In this document: piece after piece, positions 16,853 to 25,167 of the stretch
Position numbering within the stretch: position 1 is the first letter of the stretch
How the letters are laid out: every line of letters begins with the position of its first letter
Origin: Azoarcus sp031556475
Lineage (GTDB): Bacteria; Pseudomonadota; Gammaproteobacteria; Burkholderiales; Rhodocyclaceae
DNA: 64,000 bases
Assembly (NCBI GenBank): GCA_031556475.1
Contig: JAVBSY010000046.1
Location: 1-64,000 of the forward strand
Reading direction: 5' to 3'
Program-made: the position numbers and the translations under genes
Notes under the pieces: generated by a model
Database searches by the model: none
The model's input: only the letters and a program-made list of their open reading frames with translations
Told to the model about the DNA's origin: nothing

Positions 16853-16893
16853 AGTATGCCTTTTCGCGAAAAGAAGACTTTGACTTGTATCAA
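16853..16893 (-). promoter_or_regulatory. Second FNR-like box with correctly spaced -10
   Basis: TTGACTTGTATCAA (16880-16893) matches the FNR consensus at nine of ten conserved positions. A CATACT -10-like hexamer (minus strand, 16858-16853) has its centre 31 bases from the box centre, identical to the spacing in the ccoN promoter. The box lies just past the ccoS stop codon. No protein gene lies directly downstream before the terminator. Confidence 0.5.
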
Positions 16894-16900
16894 AAGTTAG

Positions 16901-17125
16901 TCATTTCACTTCCGGCTCGGGAGGGTCATCCACATCTGCGGAAACGCGCTCTGTTTGGCCCTTTTGCGCAGAAACGGGGGGTTCGTCACGGTCATCCAGC
17001 AGCAGCCGGTAGGCGGGCCCTTCGAGGTCATCGAACTGCCCATGCCGCAGTGACCACCAAAAAACCGCGCCGATGATGAAAACCAGGACAACGGAGAGCG
17101 GAATCAACAAATACAGACTTTCCAT
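16901..17125 (-). CDS. ccoS: cbb3 oxidase assembly/maturation protein CcoS
   Basis: The 74-residue protein begins MESLYLLIPLSVVLVFIIGAVFWWSLRHGQFDDLEGPA, the typical CcoS membrane anchor and the conserved GQFDDLEGP motif, then an acidic tail. CcoS is needed for insertion of heme and copper into CcoN. It lies 26 bases downstream of ccoI on the same strand and ends just before the intergenic region with the FNR-like sites. Confidence 0.95.
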   Translation of the reverse strand: MESLYLLIPLSVVLVFIIGAVFWWSLRHGQFDDLEGPAYRLLLDDRDEPPVSAQKGQTERVSADVDDPPEPEVK

Positions 17126-17151
17126 CTACAGGCTTCCCTCTATCTTCAACA

Positions 17152-19629
17152 TTAGCGCTGCCCGCGCTGCAGGCGCATCGCGTTCAGCACAACCAGCAGC
17201 GAACTGCCGGCCATACCGATACCCGCCATCCATGGTGTCACCAAGCCGGCCATCGCCAGGGGAACCGAGGTGAAATTGTAAGCAAAGGACCACCACAGGT
17301 TTTGCCGGATGACACGCAGCGTTCTTCGCGCCAGATCGATACCTCGACCGAGGCTGGCCAGATTTTCGCTCAACAACACAATGTCGGCTTGATTGCGCGC
17401 AAGATCCGTCCCGCCCCCCATCGCTACCGAAACGTGCGCCTGCGCCAACACGGGGGCATCGTTCACGCCATCGCCGACCATGGCAATGACGGCTCCCGGG
17501 CGCTGCTGCAAATCAGCGATGAAGGCTTGCTTGCCTTGCGGTGTCATGCCTCCATGTGCATCTTCGATACCGAGCTTTTGCGCCACCCTGGCGACGACGG
17601 CCGGCGCATCACCCGACAGCACCGTCATGCGGACGTGCTCAGTTGCAAGCCGGGTCGTCAATTCCTGTGCTTCCACACGCAACGTATCCGCCAGACGGAA
17701 CAAGCCCAGCCAGACCCCCTCCGCACCCAATGCGACAACCGTTCCTCCGCGCGCTTCAAGCTCTGCCAACTGCGCCGGCAATGGCTGCCCGATATGCGTG
17801 GCGACAAACGCCGGACGGCCAATCCACAGCGTTCGTCCGTCGACACGTCCGCTCATACCGTCGCCGGTACAAGCCACCACCTCGCCCACCAGCGGCAACG
17901 GCGCATCGCCGGCACCTTCGCGCAGACCTGCGGCAACCGGATGTTCCGAACCCTGCTCCAGCGCAGCGGCCAAGGCACGCAGGGCTGCATCGCCAATTTC
18001 GCCCAGAGGCAAGACCTCCTCGAGCGTCATGCGCCCATAAGTCAGGGTGCCGGTTTTATCGAAAACGAAATGATTGGCCTTGGCCAACGTTTCGATGGCG
18101 TACCCCCGCGTCACCAACACACCCAGACGGGCAAGCGCATCGGTACCGACCGTCAGCGCCGTTGGCGTTGCCAGGGACAACGCACATGGGCAAGCCACGA
18201 CCAGCACCGAGACGAAAACCCAACGCGCCCGCTGCGGGTCGATGAAGTACCAGGCAATACCTGTCGCCACCGCAAGAACAAGCAGCGTGACGATGAAAAC
18301 CGCCGCCACGCGATCGGACAACGCCGCGACTCGCGGCTTTTCGGTTGCCGCGCGTTCCATCAGACGGCGAATCGCCGCCAGCCGGGTCTCGTCACCCACA
18401 TGGTCGACGCGAAATACCAGCGGACTGGAAATATTGATGCTGCCGCCGGTGAGCGCGGCACCAGGCATCTTTGCCACAGGCCGGCTCTCGCCGGTCAGCA
18501 ATGCCTCGTTGGTTTCACCATGGCCATCGACGACAACGCCATCGGCGGGAATCACTTCGCCCGGCCGTACTCGCACCAGATCGCCGGGCAACAGTTGTGA
18601 AACCGGCACACGCTCGGTCGTCATCGCCTGCCGGTCCGACAATCGCTCGGCGAACGCGGGTAGCACTTTGCCCAATTCCTCGACACCGCGCGTTGCTTTC
18701 TGGCGCGCGAGCATTTCGAGGTAACGTCCGCCGAGCAGGAAGAAGACGAACATCGTCACCGAGTCGAAATACACCTCCGGCCCATTGCTCAGCGTTGCCC
18801 ACACGCTGGCGGCGAAAGCACTGCCGACGCCGATGGCGACCGGTACATCCATCCCCAATCGGCGCAGACGGAAATCGCGCAGCGCGCGGTGAAAAAAAGG
18901 CGCGGCGGAATAGAACACCACGGGAAGCGTCAGCAACAGACTGGCCCAACGCATCATCCGTTCGATATCGGGCGTCATGTCGCCATCGCCGGCCAGATAG
19001 ACCGGAATGGCATACATCATCACCTGCATCATGCCGAAGCCGGCAACGAACACGCGCCATAGCATCGAACGCCGCTCGCGGTGGGCGATCTGTTCGGAAC
19101 GCTCGGCATCGTAGGGATAGGCGCGGTAGCCGATGGCCTGCACCGCCGCGAGGATGTCGGAAAGCTTGGTCCGGCGCTCGTCCCAACGCACCCGCGCACG
19201 GCGGGTAGCGTAATTGATGTCAACCGCCGAAACGCCATCCTGCTGCGAGATATGCCGCTCGTTGAGCCATACGCATGCAGCACAGGTAATGCCTTCGAGG
19301 ATCAGCGCGGCTTCGCGCTCGTGCTCGCCTACCGGGTGAACAAAGCTTTTCTGGAAATCCGGATGGTCGAACAGACCCAGTTCCTGCAACTCCTGCGGCA
19401 TCGCCTCACGGCGACTTTCCGGCATGGCATCGCGGTGGCGATAATAGTCGGTCAATCCGCTATCGACGATGGAGCGCGCCACTGCCTCGCAGCCGACGCA
19501 ACACATGCGCCGGGGCTGGCTGTCGATCTGGACGTAATGGCTGGTTTCCGCGGGAACCGGCAAACCACAGTGGTAACAGTCACAGCCCCTATCGGCTGTG
19601 GCAGAAGCAGGCAAGTCAGCAGTTTTCAT
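17152..19629 (-). CDS. ccoI: Copper-exporting P1B-type ATPase for oxidase assembly (CcoI/FixI)
   Basis: From the ATG at 19629 the protein has 825 residues. The N-terminus has a cysteine-rich metal-binding region (CYHCGLPVP at 18-26 and CCVGCEAVA at 43-51), then a heavy-metal domain with CAAC (116-119). The ATPase core shows TGES, the CPC membrane motif (CPCALSLATP), the phosphorylation site DKTGTLT and the hinge GDGVNDAPV. CcoI delivers Cu(I) for the CuB centre of cbb3 oxidase rather than copper resistance. A longer frame extends to 19875, but that stretch has no family resemblance; the start is not certain because no strong ribosome binding site is visible. Confidence 0.93.
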   Translation of the reverse strand: MKTADLPASATADRGCDCYHCGLPVPAETSHYVQIDSQPRRMCCVGCEAVARSIVDSGLTDYYRHRDAMPESRREAMPQELQELGLFDHPDFQKSFVHPVGEHEREAALILEGITCAACVWLNERHISQQDGVSAVDINYATRRARVRWDERRTKLSDILAAVQAIGYRAYPYDAERSEQIAHRERRSMLWRVFVAGFGMMQVMMYAIPVYLAGDGDMTPDIERMMRWASLLLTLPVVFYSAAPFFHRALRDFRLRRLGMDVPVAIGVGSAFAASVWATLSNGPEVYFDSVTMFVFFLLGGRYLEMLARQKATRGVEELGKVLPAFAERLSDRQAMTTERVPVSQLLPGDLVRVRPGEVIPADGVVVDGHGETNEALLTGESRPVAKMPGAALTGGSINISSPLVFRVDHVGDETRLAAIRRLMERAATEKPRVAALSDRVAAVFIVTLLVLAVATGIAWYFIDPQRARWVFVSVLVVACPCALSLATPTALTVGTDALARLGVLVTRGYAIETLAKANHFVFDKTGTLTYGRMTLEEVLPLGEIGDAALRALAAALEQGSEHPVAAGLREGAGDAPLPLVGEVVACTGDGMSGRVDGRTLWIGRPAFVATHIGQPLPAQLAELEARGGTVVALGAEGVWLGLFRLADTLRVEAQELTTRLATEHVRMTVLSGDAPAVVARVAQKLGIEDAHGGMTPQGKQAFIADLQQRPGAVIAMVGDGVNDAPVLAQAHVSVAMGGGTDLARNQADIVLLSENLASLGRGIDLARRTLRVIRQNLWWSFAYNFTSVPLAMAGLVTPWMAGIGMAGSSLLVVLNAMRLQRGQR

Positions 19630-19797
19630 CGGCAAGGGAAGCCGCGGCCAGACCATGTAGCAAAGTCCGATCGCGCATGGGGGAATCGCTCTTGTAGCAC
19701 ATTTCCCCCGCACGCGGGCAAACGCGGACAAAAGCACGCCGCGCCCTCTCTGCCGATTTTCTTTTCGCCTGCTATCTATATAGCGGGCTATTTCCCG

Positions 19798-19824
19798 GCC
19801 GCTACCTTTCCATTCGGTAGCGGC
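19798..19824 (-). terminator. Hairpin downstream of the dehydrogenase gene
   Basis: GCCGCTACC (19798-19806) and GGTAGCGGC (19816-19824) form a perfect 9-bp stem with a 9-base loop, 23 bases past the stop of the minus-strand dehydrogenase gene. The following sequence is not U-rich, so termination efficiency is doubtful. Confidence 0.45.
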
Positions 19825-19846
19825 TTGCAACAAGGTTGGCAGCGCC

Positions 19847-20614
19847 TCACTTGGCAGCCATGCGAATCGCGCCATCGAGGCGAATCACCTCGCCATTGAG
19901 ATAGGCATTTTCGATGATATGGCGCACCAGTGCGGCAAACTCTGCGGGGCGCCCCAGGCGGGACGGGAACGGCACCATCTTGCCCAGCGAGTCCTGCACC
20001 TCTTGCGGCATGCCGGCCAACATCGGCGTTTCCATGATGCCGGGCGCAATGGTCATGACACGAATACCGAAGCGAGACAACTCCCGTGCCGCAGGCAAGG
20101 TCAGCCCGACGATACCTGCCTTGGATGCGGCATAGGCCGCCTGACCGATCTGCCCGTCGAACGCGGCCACCGAGGCGGTACTGACGATCACGCCACGCTC
20201 CCCGCCTGCGTTCGCCGCGGCCTTGCTCATTACATCGGCGGCCAGTCGAATCATATTGAATACGCCGATGAGATTGATATTCACCGTGCGGGCGAACGAT
20301 TCCAGCTTGTGCGGCGCTTCGCGGCCAAGCACTTTCTCCGCCGGCGCGACGCCTGCGCAGTTGATAAGGCCATTCAAACCGCCAAAGCCGGATACCGCCC
20401 GATCGACCGCCGCTTTCGCGCTCGCCTCGTCGGTCACATCAGTGGCAATGAAAGCCGCCGCCGCGCCCAACTGGGCTGCCTGCGCCTCGCCAGTTTCCCG
20501 GTTGACGTCGGCGAGCACGACTTTGCCGCCCGCTTCCACCAGCATGCGCGCCGTTGCCGCGCCCAGCCCCGAACCGCCACCCGTGACGAGGAACACTCCA
20601 TTTTCTATCTGCAT
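19847..20614 (-). CDS. Short-chain dehydrogenase, probable 3-hydroxyacyl-CoA dehydrogenase (HSD10-like)
   Basis: The 255-residue protein has the classical SDR fold: the NAD-binding TGGGSGLG at 11-18, NCAG (about 85-88) and the catalytic Ser148, Tyr161 and Lys165 (YAASK). The closest family I recognise is the type II 3-hydroxyacyl-CoA / 2-methyl-3-hydroxybutyryl-CoA dehydrogenase, with the insertion typical of that group (AAANAGGERGVIVSTASVAAFDGQIGQ region) and the C-terminal GEVIRLDGAIRM. It would act in fatty acid or isoleucine breakdown. It is a single gene with its own promoter carrying an 18-bp palindrome, which suggests substrate-linked control. Confidence 0.85.
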   Translation of the reverse strand: MQIENGVFLVTGGGSGLGAATARMLVEAGGKVVLADVNRETGEAQAAQLGAAAAFIATDVTDEASAKAAVDRAVSGFGGLNGLINCAGVAPAEKVLGREAPHKLESFARTVNINLIGVFNMIRLAADVMSKAAANAGGERGVIVSTASVAAFDGQIGQAAYAASKAGIVGLTLPAARELSRFGIRVMTIAPGIMETPMLAGMPQEVQDSLGKMVPFPSRLGRPAEFAALVRHIIENAYLNGEVIRLDGAIRMAAK

Positions 20615-20659
20615 CTTTCGCTCCTTGTGCTGTCGTTCATCATCGAACGCGTGGCCGGC

Positions 20660-20689
20660 AACATAAGCGCCGTTGACGTCAACGTCAAC
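20660..20689 (-). promoter_or_regulatory. Promoter with 18-bp palindromic operator of the dehydrogenase gene
   Basis: On the minus strand a -35 TTGACG (20688-20683), 17-base spacer and -10 TATGTT (20665-20660) form a good promoter. GTTGACGTCAACGTCAAC (20672-20689) is two perfect 8-base half-sites around a 2-base centre and covers the -35 and part of the spacer, as in MerR-family promoters. It resembles operators described for regulators of branched-chain amino acid or fatty acid degradation (LiuR type), from memory. Confidence 0.65.
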
Positions 20690-20752
20690 CCGCCGGTATC
20701 AACAACGCCAGTCGATTCCAATTGCCGACCGGGATTCAGCAAACGTCGGCGC

Positions 20753-21934
20753 TCAAGCTTTCAGCAACTGGTCGAGAATGTCGACCATTGCGTCTATCTC
20801 CACCTCGGTCACCGTCAGCGCCGGCATGAATCGCAACAGATTGGGGCGCGGCCCGTTCAGCAACAACCCTGTCGGCGCAGCCTCCCGCGCTACCTTGACG
20901 ATATCGGCCGAACAGTCGCGGTCGAGCACCAACGCACGCAGCAGACCTGAGCCACGCTCACCGCCCAAGCCATGCCGGGCGCTCAATTCCTGCAAACGCA
21001 TCGCCAGATAATTGCCGCGCGCGACCACGCCATCCAGAAAGCCAGGGGAAATCAAACGCCGCATCACCGCCGCGCCAACAGCCGTCATCAACGGATTGCC
21101 GTTGTAGGTGCCACCTTGATCGCCCGCCTCGAAGCAACACACTTCCTCGCGTGCCAGCAGCGCCGACAACGGCAGGCCGCCACCGATTCCCTTGCCCAAA
21201 GTCATGATGTCGGGCTTGATGCCGGCATGCTGGTAGGCAAACAGGCGGCCGGTGCGCCCCATGCCGGTCTGCACCTCGTCGACGATCAACAGCAGGCCAT
21301 GCTCCTGCGTCAACGCCCGCAGCGCATGCAAAAACTCGGGCGTGGCCGGGATCACACCGCCCTCGCCCTGCACCGGCTCCAGCATGACCGCCACGGTCCT
21401 GGCGCCGATCAATGCTTTCACCGACTCGATGTCGTTCAATGCCGCTTTCGGGAAACCGGGCACCTGCGGCGCAAACAGGGTATCCCAGCCAGCCTTGCCG
21501 GAGGCGGACATGGTAGCCAGGGTGCGGCCATGAAAAGAATGCTCGAACGTGATGATCTCGTATGCACCGTCGCGGTGCAGCCGCCCCCACTTGCGCGCGA
21601 GCTTGATCGCACCTTCGTTGGCCTCGGCGCCGGTATTGGCAAAAAATACCCGCTCGAAACCGGAGTTCGCACTCAGCAGGCCCGCCAGCTCGATCATCGG
21701 TCCGTTGTAAAAGGCCGGGCTTGGATTGATCAGTGTGCCGGCCTGGCGCATCAGCGCATCGCGAATCTCCAGCGGTGAATGCCCCAGGCAGTTCACGGCC
21801 CATCCCTGAACAAAATCGAGATAAGCCTTGCCCTGCGAATCGAAAAGCCAGGAACCCTCACCGCGCTCGAACACGATCTCCGGGCGCTGGGTAATGAACA
21901 TCAAGGAAGCGGTATCGAACTCACCGTATTTCAT
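20753..21934 (-). CDS. argD: Class III aminotransferase, probable acetylornithine transaminase
   Basis: The 393-residue PLP enzyme shows the phosphate-binding FANTGAEANEGAIKLARK (about 98-115), the Asp219 of LIVDEVQTGMGRTG and the PLP lysine Lys248 in TLGKGIGGGLPLSA. Length and motif context fit ArgD, which transfers an amino group between N-acetylornithine and 2-oxoglutarate in arginine synthesis. Class III enzymes differ little in sequence, so a related omega-transaminase role cannot be excluded. It ends 15 bases after rraA on the same strand (rraA is upstream), so the two may share a transcript. Confidence 0.85.
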   Translation of the reverse strand: MKYGEFDTASLMFITQRPEIVFERGEGSWLFDSQGKAYLDFVQGWAVNCLGHSPLEIRDALMRQAGTLINPSPAFYNGPMIELAGLLSANSGFERVFFANTGAEANEGAIKLARKWGRLHRDGAYEIITFEHSFHGRTLATMSASGKAGWDTLFAPQVPGFPKAALNDIESVKALIGARTVAVMLEPVQGEGGVIPATPEFLHALRALTQEHGLLLIVDEVQTGMGRTGRLFAYQHAGIKPDIMTLGKGIGGGLPLSALLAREEVCCFEAGDQGGTYNGNPLMTAVGAAVMRRLISPGFLDGVVARGNYLAMRLQELSARHGLGGERGSGLLRALVLDRDCSADIVKVAREAAPTGLLLNGPRPNLLRFMPALTVTEVEIDAMVDILDQLLKA

Positions 21935-21949
21935 ATGCGCATTCCGTTC

Positions 21950-22432
21950 TCAACAAAGCGCGGCGGCCGAGACGATGACACCATCCTCATCGGCATAAAG
22001 GTAATGGCCCGGCACGAAAGTCACGCCGCCAAAGCTCACAGGGATATCGATTTCGCCGACGTTGCGCTTGATCGATTTTTTCGGGTTGGTGCCAAGGGCG
22101 AAAATACCGATATCCATGCCAGACAAGGCCTTCGAGTCACGGATACAGCCATACACAACGATACCGGCCCAGGCATTCTCGACGCCAAGCGCACCCAGTT
22201 GGTCGCCGACAAGCGCACAGCGCATCGACCCGCCGCCATCGACCACGAGCACACGCCCCTTGCCAGGGGATTCGAGCGTCTTGCGCACAAGGGCGTTGTC
22301 TTCGAACAGTTTCAATGTGGCGATCGGCCCGCCGAAAGCGGAGCGCCCACCAAAGCTGCGGAACATCGGAGCGACAACGCTCACTTTGTCTTCATTGGCG
22401 TCGCAAAGATCGGCTGTTTGTATGATCGACAT
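21950..22432 (-). CDS. rraA: RraA-family protein (RNase E inhibitor / HMG aldolase-like)
   Basis: From the ATG at 22432 the protein has 160 residues, the standard RraA length; a longer frame reaching 22537 would run through the clpA terminator hairpin and is rejected. It shows the family motifs TADLCDANEDKVSVV, FGGRSAFGGPIAT and GDQLGALGVENAWAGIVVYGCIRDS. Members either bind RNase E or act as 4-hydroxy-4-methyl-2-oxoglutarate aldolase, and sequence alone does not decide. It follows clpA with a terminator only 20 bases upstream of the start codon, an unusual arrangement. Confidence 0.9.
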   Translation of the reverse strand: MSIIQTADLCDANEDKVSVVAPMFRSFGGRSAFGGPIATLKLFEDNALVRKTLESPGKGRVLVVDGGGSMRCALVGDQLGALGVENAWAGIVVYGCIRDSKALSGMDIGIFALGTNPKKSIKRNVGEIDIPVSFGGVTFVPGHYLYADEDGVIVSAAALC

Positions 22433-22451
22433 GGAATTTCCCGCAAGCGAT

Positions 22452-22487
22452 AAAAAAGTGATGCCCGGAAGAACACTTCCGGGCATC
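22452..22487 (-). terminator. Rho-independent terminator of clpSA, just upstream of rraA
   Basis: On the minus strand GATGCCCGGAAG (22487-22476) pairs with CTTCCGGGCATC (22471-22460) in a perfect 12-bp stem with a TGTT loop, followed by CTTTTTT. It lies 73 bases after the clpA stop and ends only about 20 bases before the rraA start codon. Confidence 0.9.
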
Positions 22488-22560
22488 GATATTGTAGCCA
22501 CAGTCGCCGAAGCGACGCCGGGTACGGCCTGAAACAAAAATCACACTACCTGGATCGGAT

Positions 22561-24840
22561 TCAGGCAGGAACAGGCTCCGTTTCGTCGAACACCAGCTTG
22601 ACCTTGCTCTCGTCGTCCAAATCGATCGTAACCTTGCCACCATTGACCAGACGGCCGAACAACAGCTCGTCGGCCAGCGCGGCACGGATCGTATCCTGGA
22701 TCAAACGCGCCATCGGCCGCGCGCCCATTGCCGGATCGAAACCTTTTTCCGCCAGCCACGCTTTCAAGTCGTCGCTGAAATGCGCGTCCACTTTCTTGTC
22801 GTGGAGTTGCATTTCCAACTGCATGAGGAACTTGTCCACCACGCGCAGGATGACTTCGTTGTCGAGCGCCTTGAAGGAAATGATGGCGTCGAGCCGGTTG
22901 CGGAACTCCGGCGAGAAAATGCGCTTGATCTCGGCCATTTCGTCGCCCGTTTCACGCTTGGCGGAAAAACCGATCACCAGCTTCTGCATCGCATCCGCGC
23001 CGGCATTGGTCGTCATGATCACGATGACGTTACGGAAATCGGCCTGACGTCCGTTGTTGTCGGTCAGCGTGCCGTGATCCATGACCTGCAGCAGAATATT
23101 GTAGATATCCGGGTGCGCTTTCTCGATTTCGTCGAGCAACAGCACGCAGTGCGGTTTCTTGGTGATCTGCTCGGTCAACAATCCGCCCTGGTCGAAACCG
23201 ACGTAACCCGGCGGCGCCCCGATCAGGCGACTGACCGCATGGCGCTCCATGTACTCGGACATGTCGAAACGCACCAGCTCGATGCCCAAGGTGTAGGCGA
23301 GCTGACGAGCGACTTCGGTCTTGCCCACCCCGGTCGGCCCGGAAAACAGGAACGAACCGATCGGTTTCTGCGGATTACCCAGACCGGAGCGCGACATCTT
23401 GATGGCCTGCGCCAGCGCATCGATGGCCTCACCCTGGCCAAAGACGACGTTTTTCAGATCGCGGTCCAAGGTTTTCAACGCAGCCTTGTCATCGTTGGAC
23501 ACGCTGCGCGGCGGGATACGTGCGATCTTGGCGACAATGTCCTCGATCTCGCCCTTGCCGATGGTTTTCTTCTGCCGCGACTTCGGCAGAATGCGCTGGG
23601 CCGCGCCCGCTTCATCGATCACGTCGATCGCCTTGTCTGGCAGGTGGCGGTCGTTGATGTACTTGGCCGACAATTCCGCCGCGCTGGCCAGCGCCGAACT
23701 GGAATACTTGACGCCGTGGTGCTCCTCGAAACGGCTCTTCAACCCTTTCAGGATTTCCACCGTTTCGGAAACGGAAGGTTCCAGTACATCGATTTTCTGG
23801 AAGCGCCGCGACAACGCGTGGTCTTTTTCGAAGATCTGGCGGAACTCGTTATACGTCGTGGCGCCGATGCACTTCAACTGTCCCGTGGCAAGCGCCGGCT
23901 TGAGCAGATTGGACGCATCCAGCGTACCGCCGGAAGCCGCACCGGCGCCGATCAGGGTGTGGATCTCGTCGATGAAGAGAATCGCCCCCTGATTTTCGAC
24001 AAGCTGTTTCAGCACCGCCTTCAGGCGCTGCTCGAAATCGCCGCGGTACTTCGTCCCCGCAAGCAAGGCCCCCATATCGAGCGCGAATACCTGCGCATCT
24101 TCGAGAATCTCCGGCACGCGCCCTTCCACGATACGATGCGCCAGCCCCTCGGCGATCGCCGTTTTACCCACGCCCGCCTCACCTACCAGCAGCGGATTGT
24201 TTTTGCGCCGCCTGCACAGGGTCTGGATGACGCGTTCCACTTCCTTCTCACGCCCGATCAACGGATCTATCTTGCCGATCAAGGCCTGCTGGTTCAGATT
24301 CTGGGTGTAGTTCTCCAGTGCGCCACCCGCCGACTTGTCATCCTGCTCCTGCTCGCTCTGCTCGGATTCGTTCCGCCCGGCAGCGGCCGCCCCCTGCCCT
24401 TGCTGCTGTGTCTTGGCGATTCCATGGGAAATGAAATTCACCACATCCAGACGGGAAATATTCTGCCGCTGGAGGAAATACACCGCATGTGAATCCTTCT
24501 CGCCAAAAATCGCCACCAGCACGTTGGCGCCGGTGACTTCCTTCTTGCCCGAGGACTGGACGTGCAGGATCGCCCGTTGAATGACACGCTGAAAGCCAAG
24601 CGTCGGCTGCGTATCGATTTCCTCGCTACCCTCGATCTTCGGTGTGTGCTCATTGATGAAATTGGTCAGTTCCCGACGCAATTCATCCAGGTTCGCCGCG
24701 CACGCCTGCAAAACCTCTGCCGCAGACGGGTTGTCAAGCAACGCAAGCAGCAGGTGCTCCACCGTAATGAATTCGTGGCGCTTCTGCCTCGCCTCGACGA
24801 AGGCCATATGCAGGCTAACTTCAAGCTCTTGCGCAATCAT
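22561..24840 (-). CDS. clpA: ATP-dependent Clp protease ATP-binding subunit ClpA
   Basis: The 759-residue AAA+ unfoldase has the N-terminal Clp_N repeat domain, a first ATPase module with Walker A GEAGVGKTA (near 215) and a second with GPTGVGKTE (near 500), and the C-terminal D2-small domain. The Gln/Gly-rich charged linker after residue 145 is usual. ClpA feeds ClpP with N-end-rule and SsrA-tagged substrates. Its ATG directly follows the clpS stop (TGAATG), the conserved clpS-clpA pair; clpP is not in this window. Confidence 0.97.
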   Translation of the reverse strand: MIAQELEVSLHMAFVEARQKRHEFITVEHLLLALLDNPSAAEVLQACAANLDELRRELTNFINEHTPKIEGSEEIDTQPTLGFQRVIQRAILHVQSSGKKEVTGANVLVAIFGEKDSHAVYFLQRQNISRLDVVNFISHGIAKTQQQGQGAAAAGRNESEQSEQEQDDKSAGGALENYTQNLNQQALIGKIDPLIGREKEVERVIQTLCRRRKNNPLLVGEAGVGKTAIAEGLAHRIVEGRVPEILEDAQVFALDMGALLAGTKYRGDFEQRLKAVLKQLVENQGAILFIDEIHTLIGAGAASGGTLDASNLLKPALATGQLKCIGATTYNEFRQIFEKDHALSRRFQKIDVLEPSVSETVEILKGLKSRFEEHHGVKYSSSALASAAELSAKYINDRHLPDKAIDVIDEAGAAQRILPKSRQKKTIGKGEIEDIVAKIARIPPRSVSNDDKAALKTLDRDLKNVVFGQGEAIDALAQAIKMSRSGLGNPQKPIGSFLFSGPTGVGKTEVARQLAYTLGIELVRFDMSEYMERHAVSRLIGAPPGYVGFDQGGLLTEQITKKPHCVLLLDEIEKAHPDIYNILLQVMDHGTLTDNNGRQADFRNVIVIMTTNAGADAMQKLVIGFSAKRETGDEMAEIKRIFSPEFRNRLDAIISFKALDNEVILRVVDKFLMQLEMQLHDKKVDAHFSDDLKAWLAEKGFDPAMGARPMARLIQDTIRAALADELLFGRLVNGGKVTIDLDDESKVKLVFDETEPVPA

Positions 24841-25149
24841 TCAGTTTTCCTCCATCACGCAGGCCAGCGGATGCTGGTGCTGACGGGCAAAGGAGATAAC
24901 CTGCTCCACTTTGGTCGCTGCGATGTCCCGGGGAAAGACACCGCATATCCCCATACCCTCTCTGTGAACTTGGAGCATGACCCGCGTGGCCCGTTCGCGG
25001 TCCATGCCAAAATATTTTTGCAGCACGACGACCACGAAGTCCATCGGCGTGAAATCGTCGTTGAGTAAAAGTACCTTATAGAGCGGCGGCGAGCTGACGC
25101 GTGCGCGCTGTGCTTCCAGTACAAGTTCGTCTTGTTTGTGCGTGGCCAT
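24841..25149 (-). CDS. clpS: ClpS adaptor of the ClpAP protease
   Basis: From the ATG at 25149 this is a 102-residue adaptor that presents N-degron substrates to ClpA. The core has PPLYKVLLLNDDFTPMDFVVVVLQKYF, with the Asn-Asp-Asp of the substrate pocket, and the later Met/His residues of the pocket (ATRVMLQVHREG). Starts at 25158 (ATG) and 25167 (TTG) are in frame and none has a clear ribosome binding site; MATHKQDELVLE fits family N-termini. It is fused tightly to clpA downstream. Confidence 0.94.
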   Translation of the reverse strand: MATHKQDELVLEAQRARVSSPPLYKVLLLNDDFTPMDFVVVVLQKYFGMDRERATRVMLQVHREGMGICGVFPRDIAATKVEQVISFARQHQHPLACVMEEN

Positions 25150-25167
25150 GCGAACCATTCTAATCAA

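Larger units (their letters stand above)
16556..16900. other. 345-base intergenic region ccoS-ccoN
   Basis: No protein gene is supported here. The region holds the ccoN leader and FNR promoter, the terminator of the ccoI-ccoS transcript, a second FNR-like site and the candidate small RNA between them, each listed separately. Confidence 0.8.

Noticed and set aside
22780..24492. 570-codon plus-strand frame opposite clpA.
   Set aside because: It is the codon-position shadow of the conserved ClpA frame.
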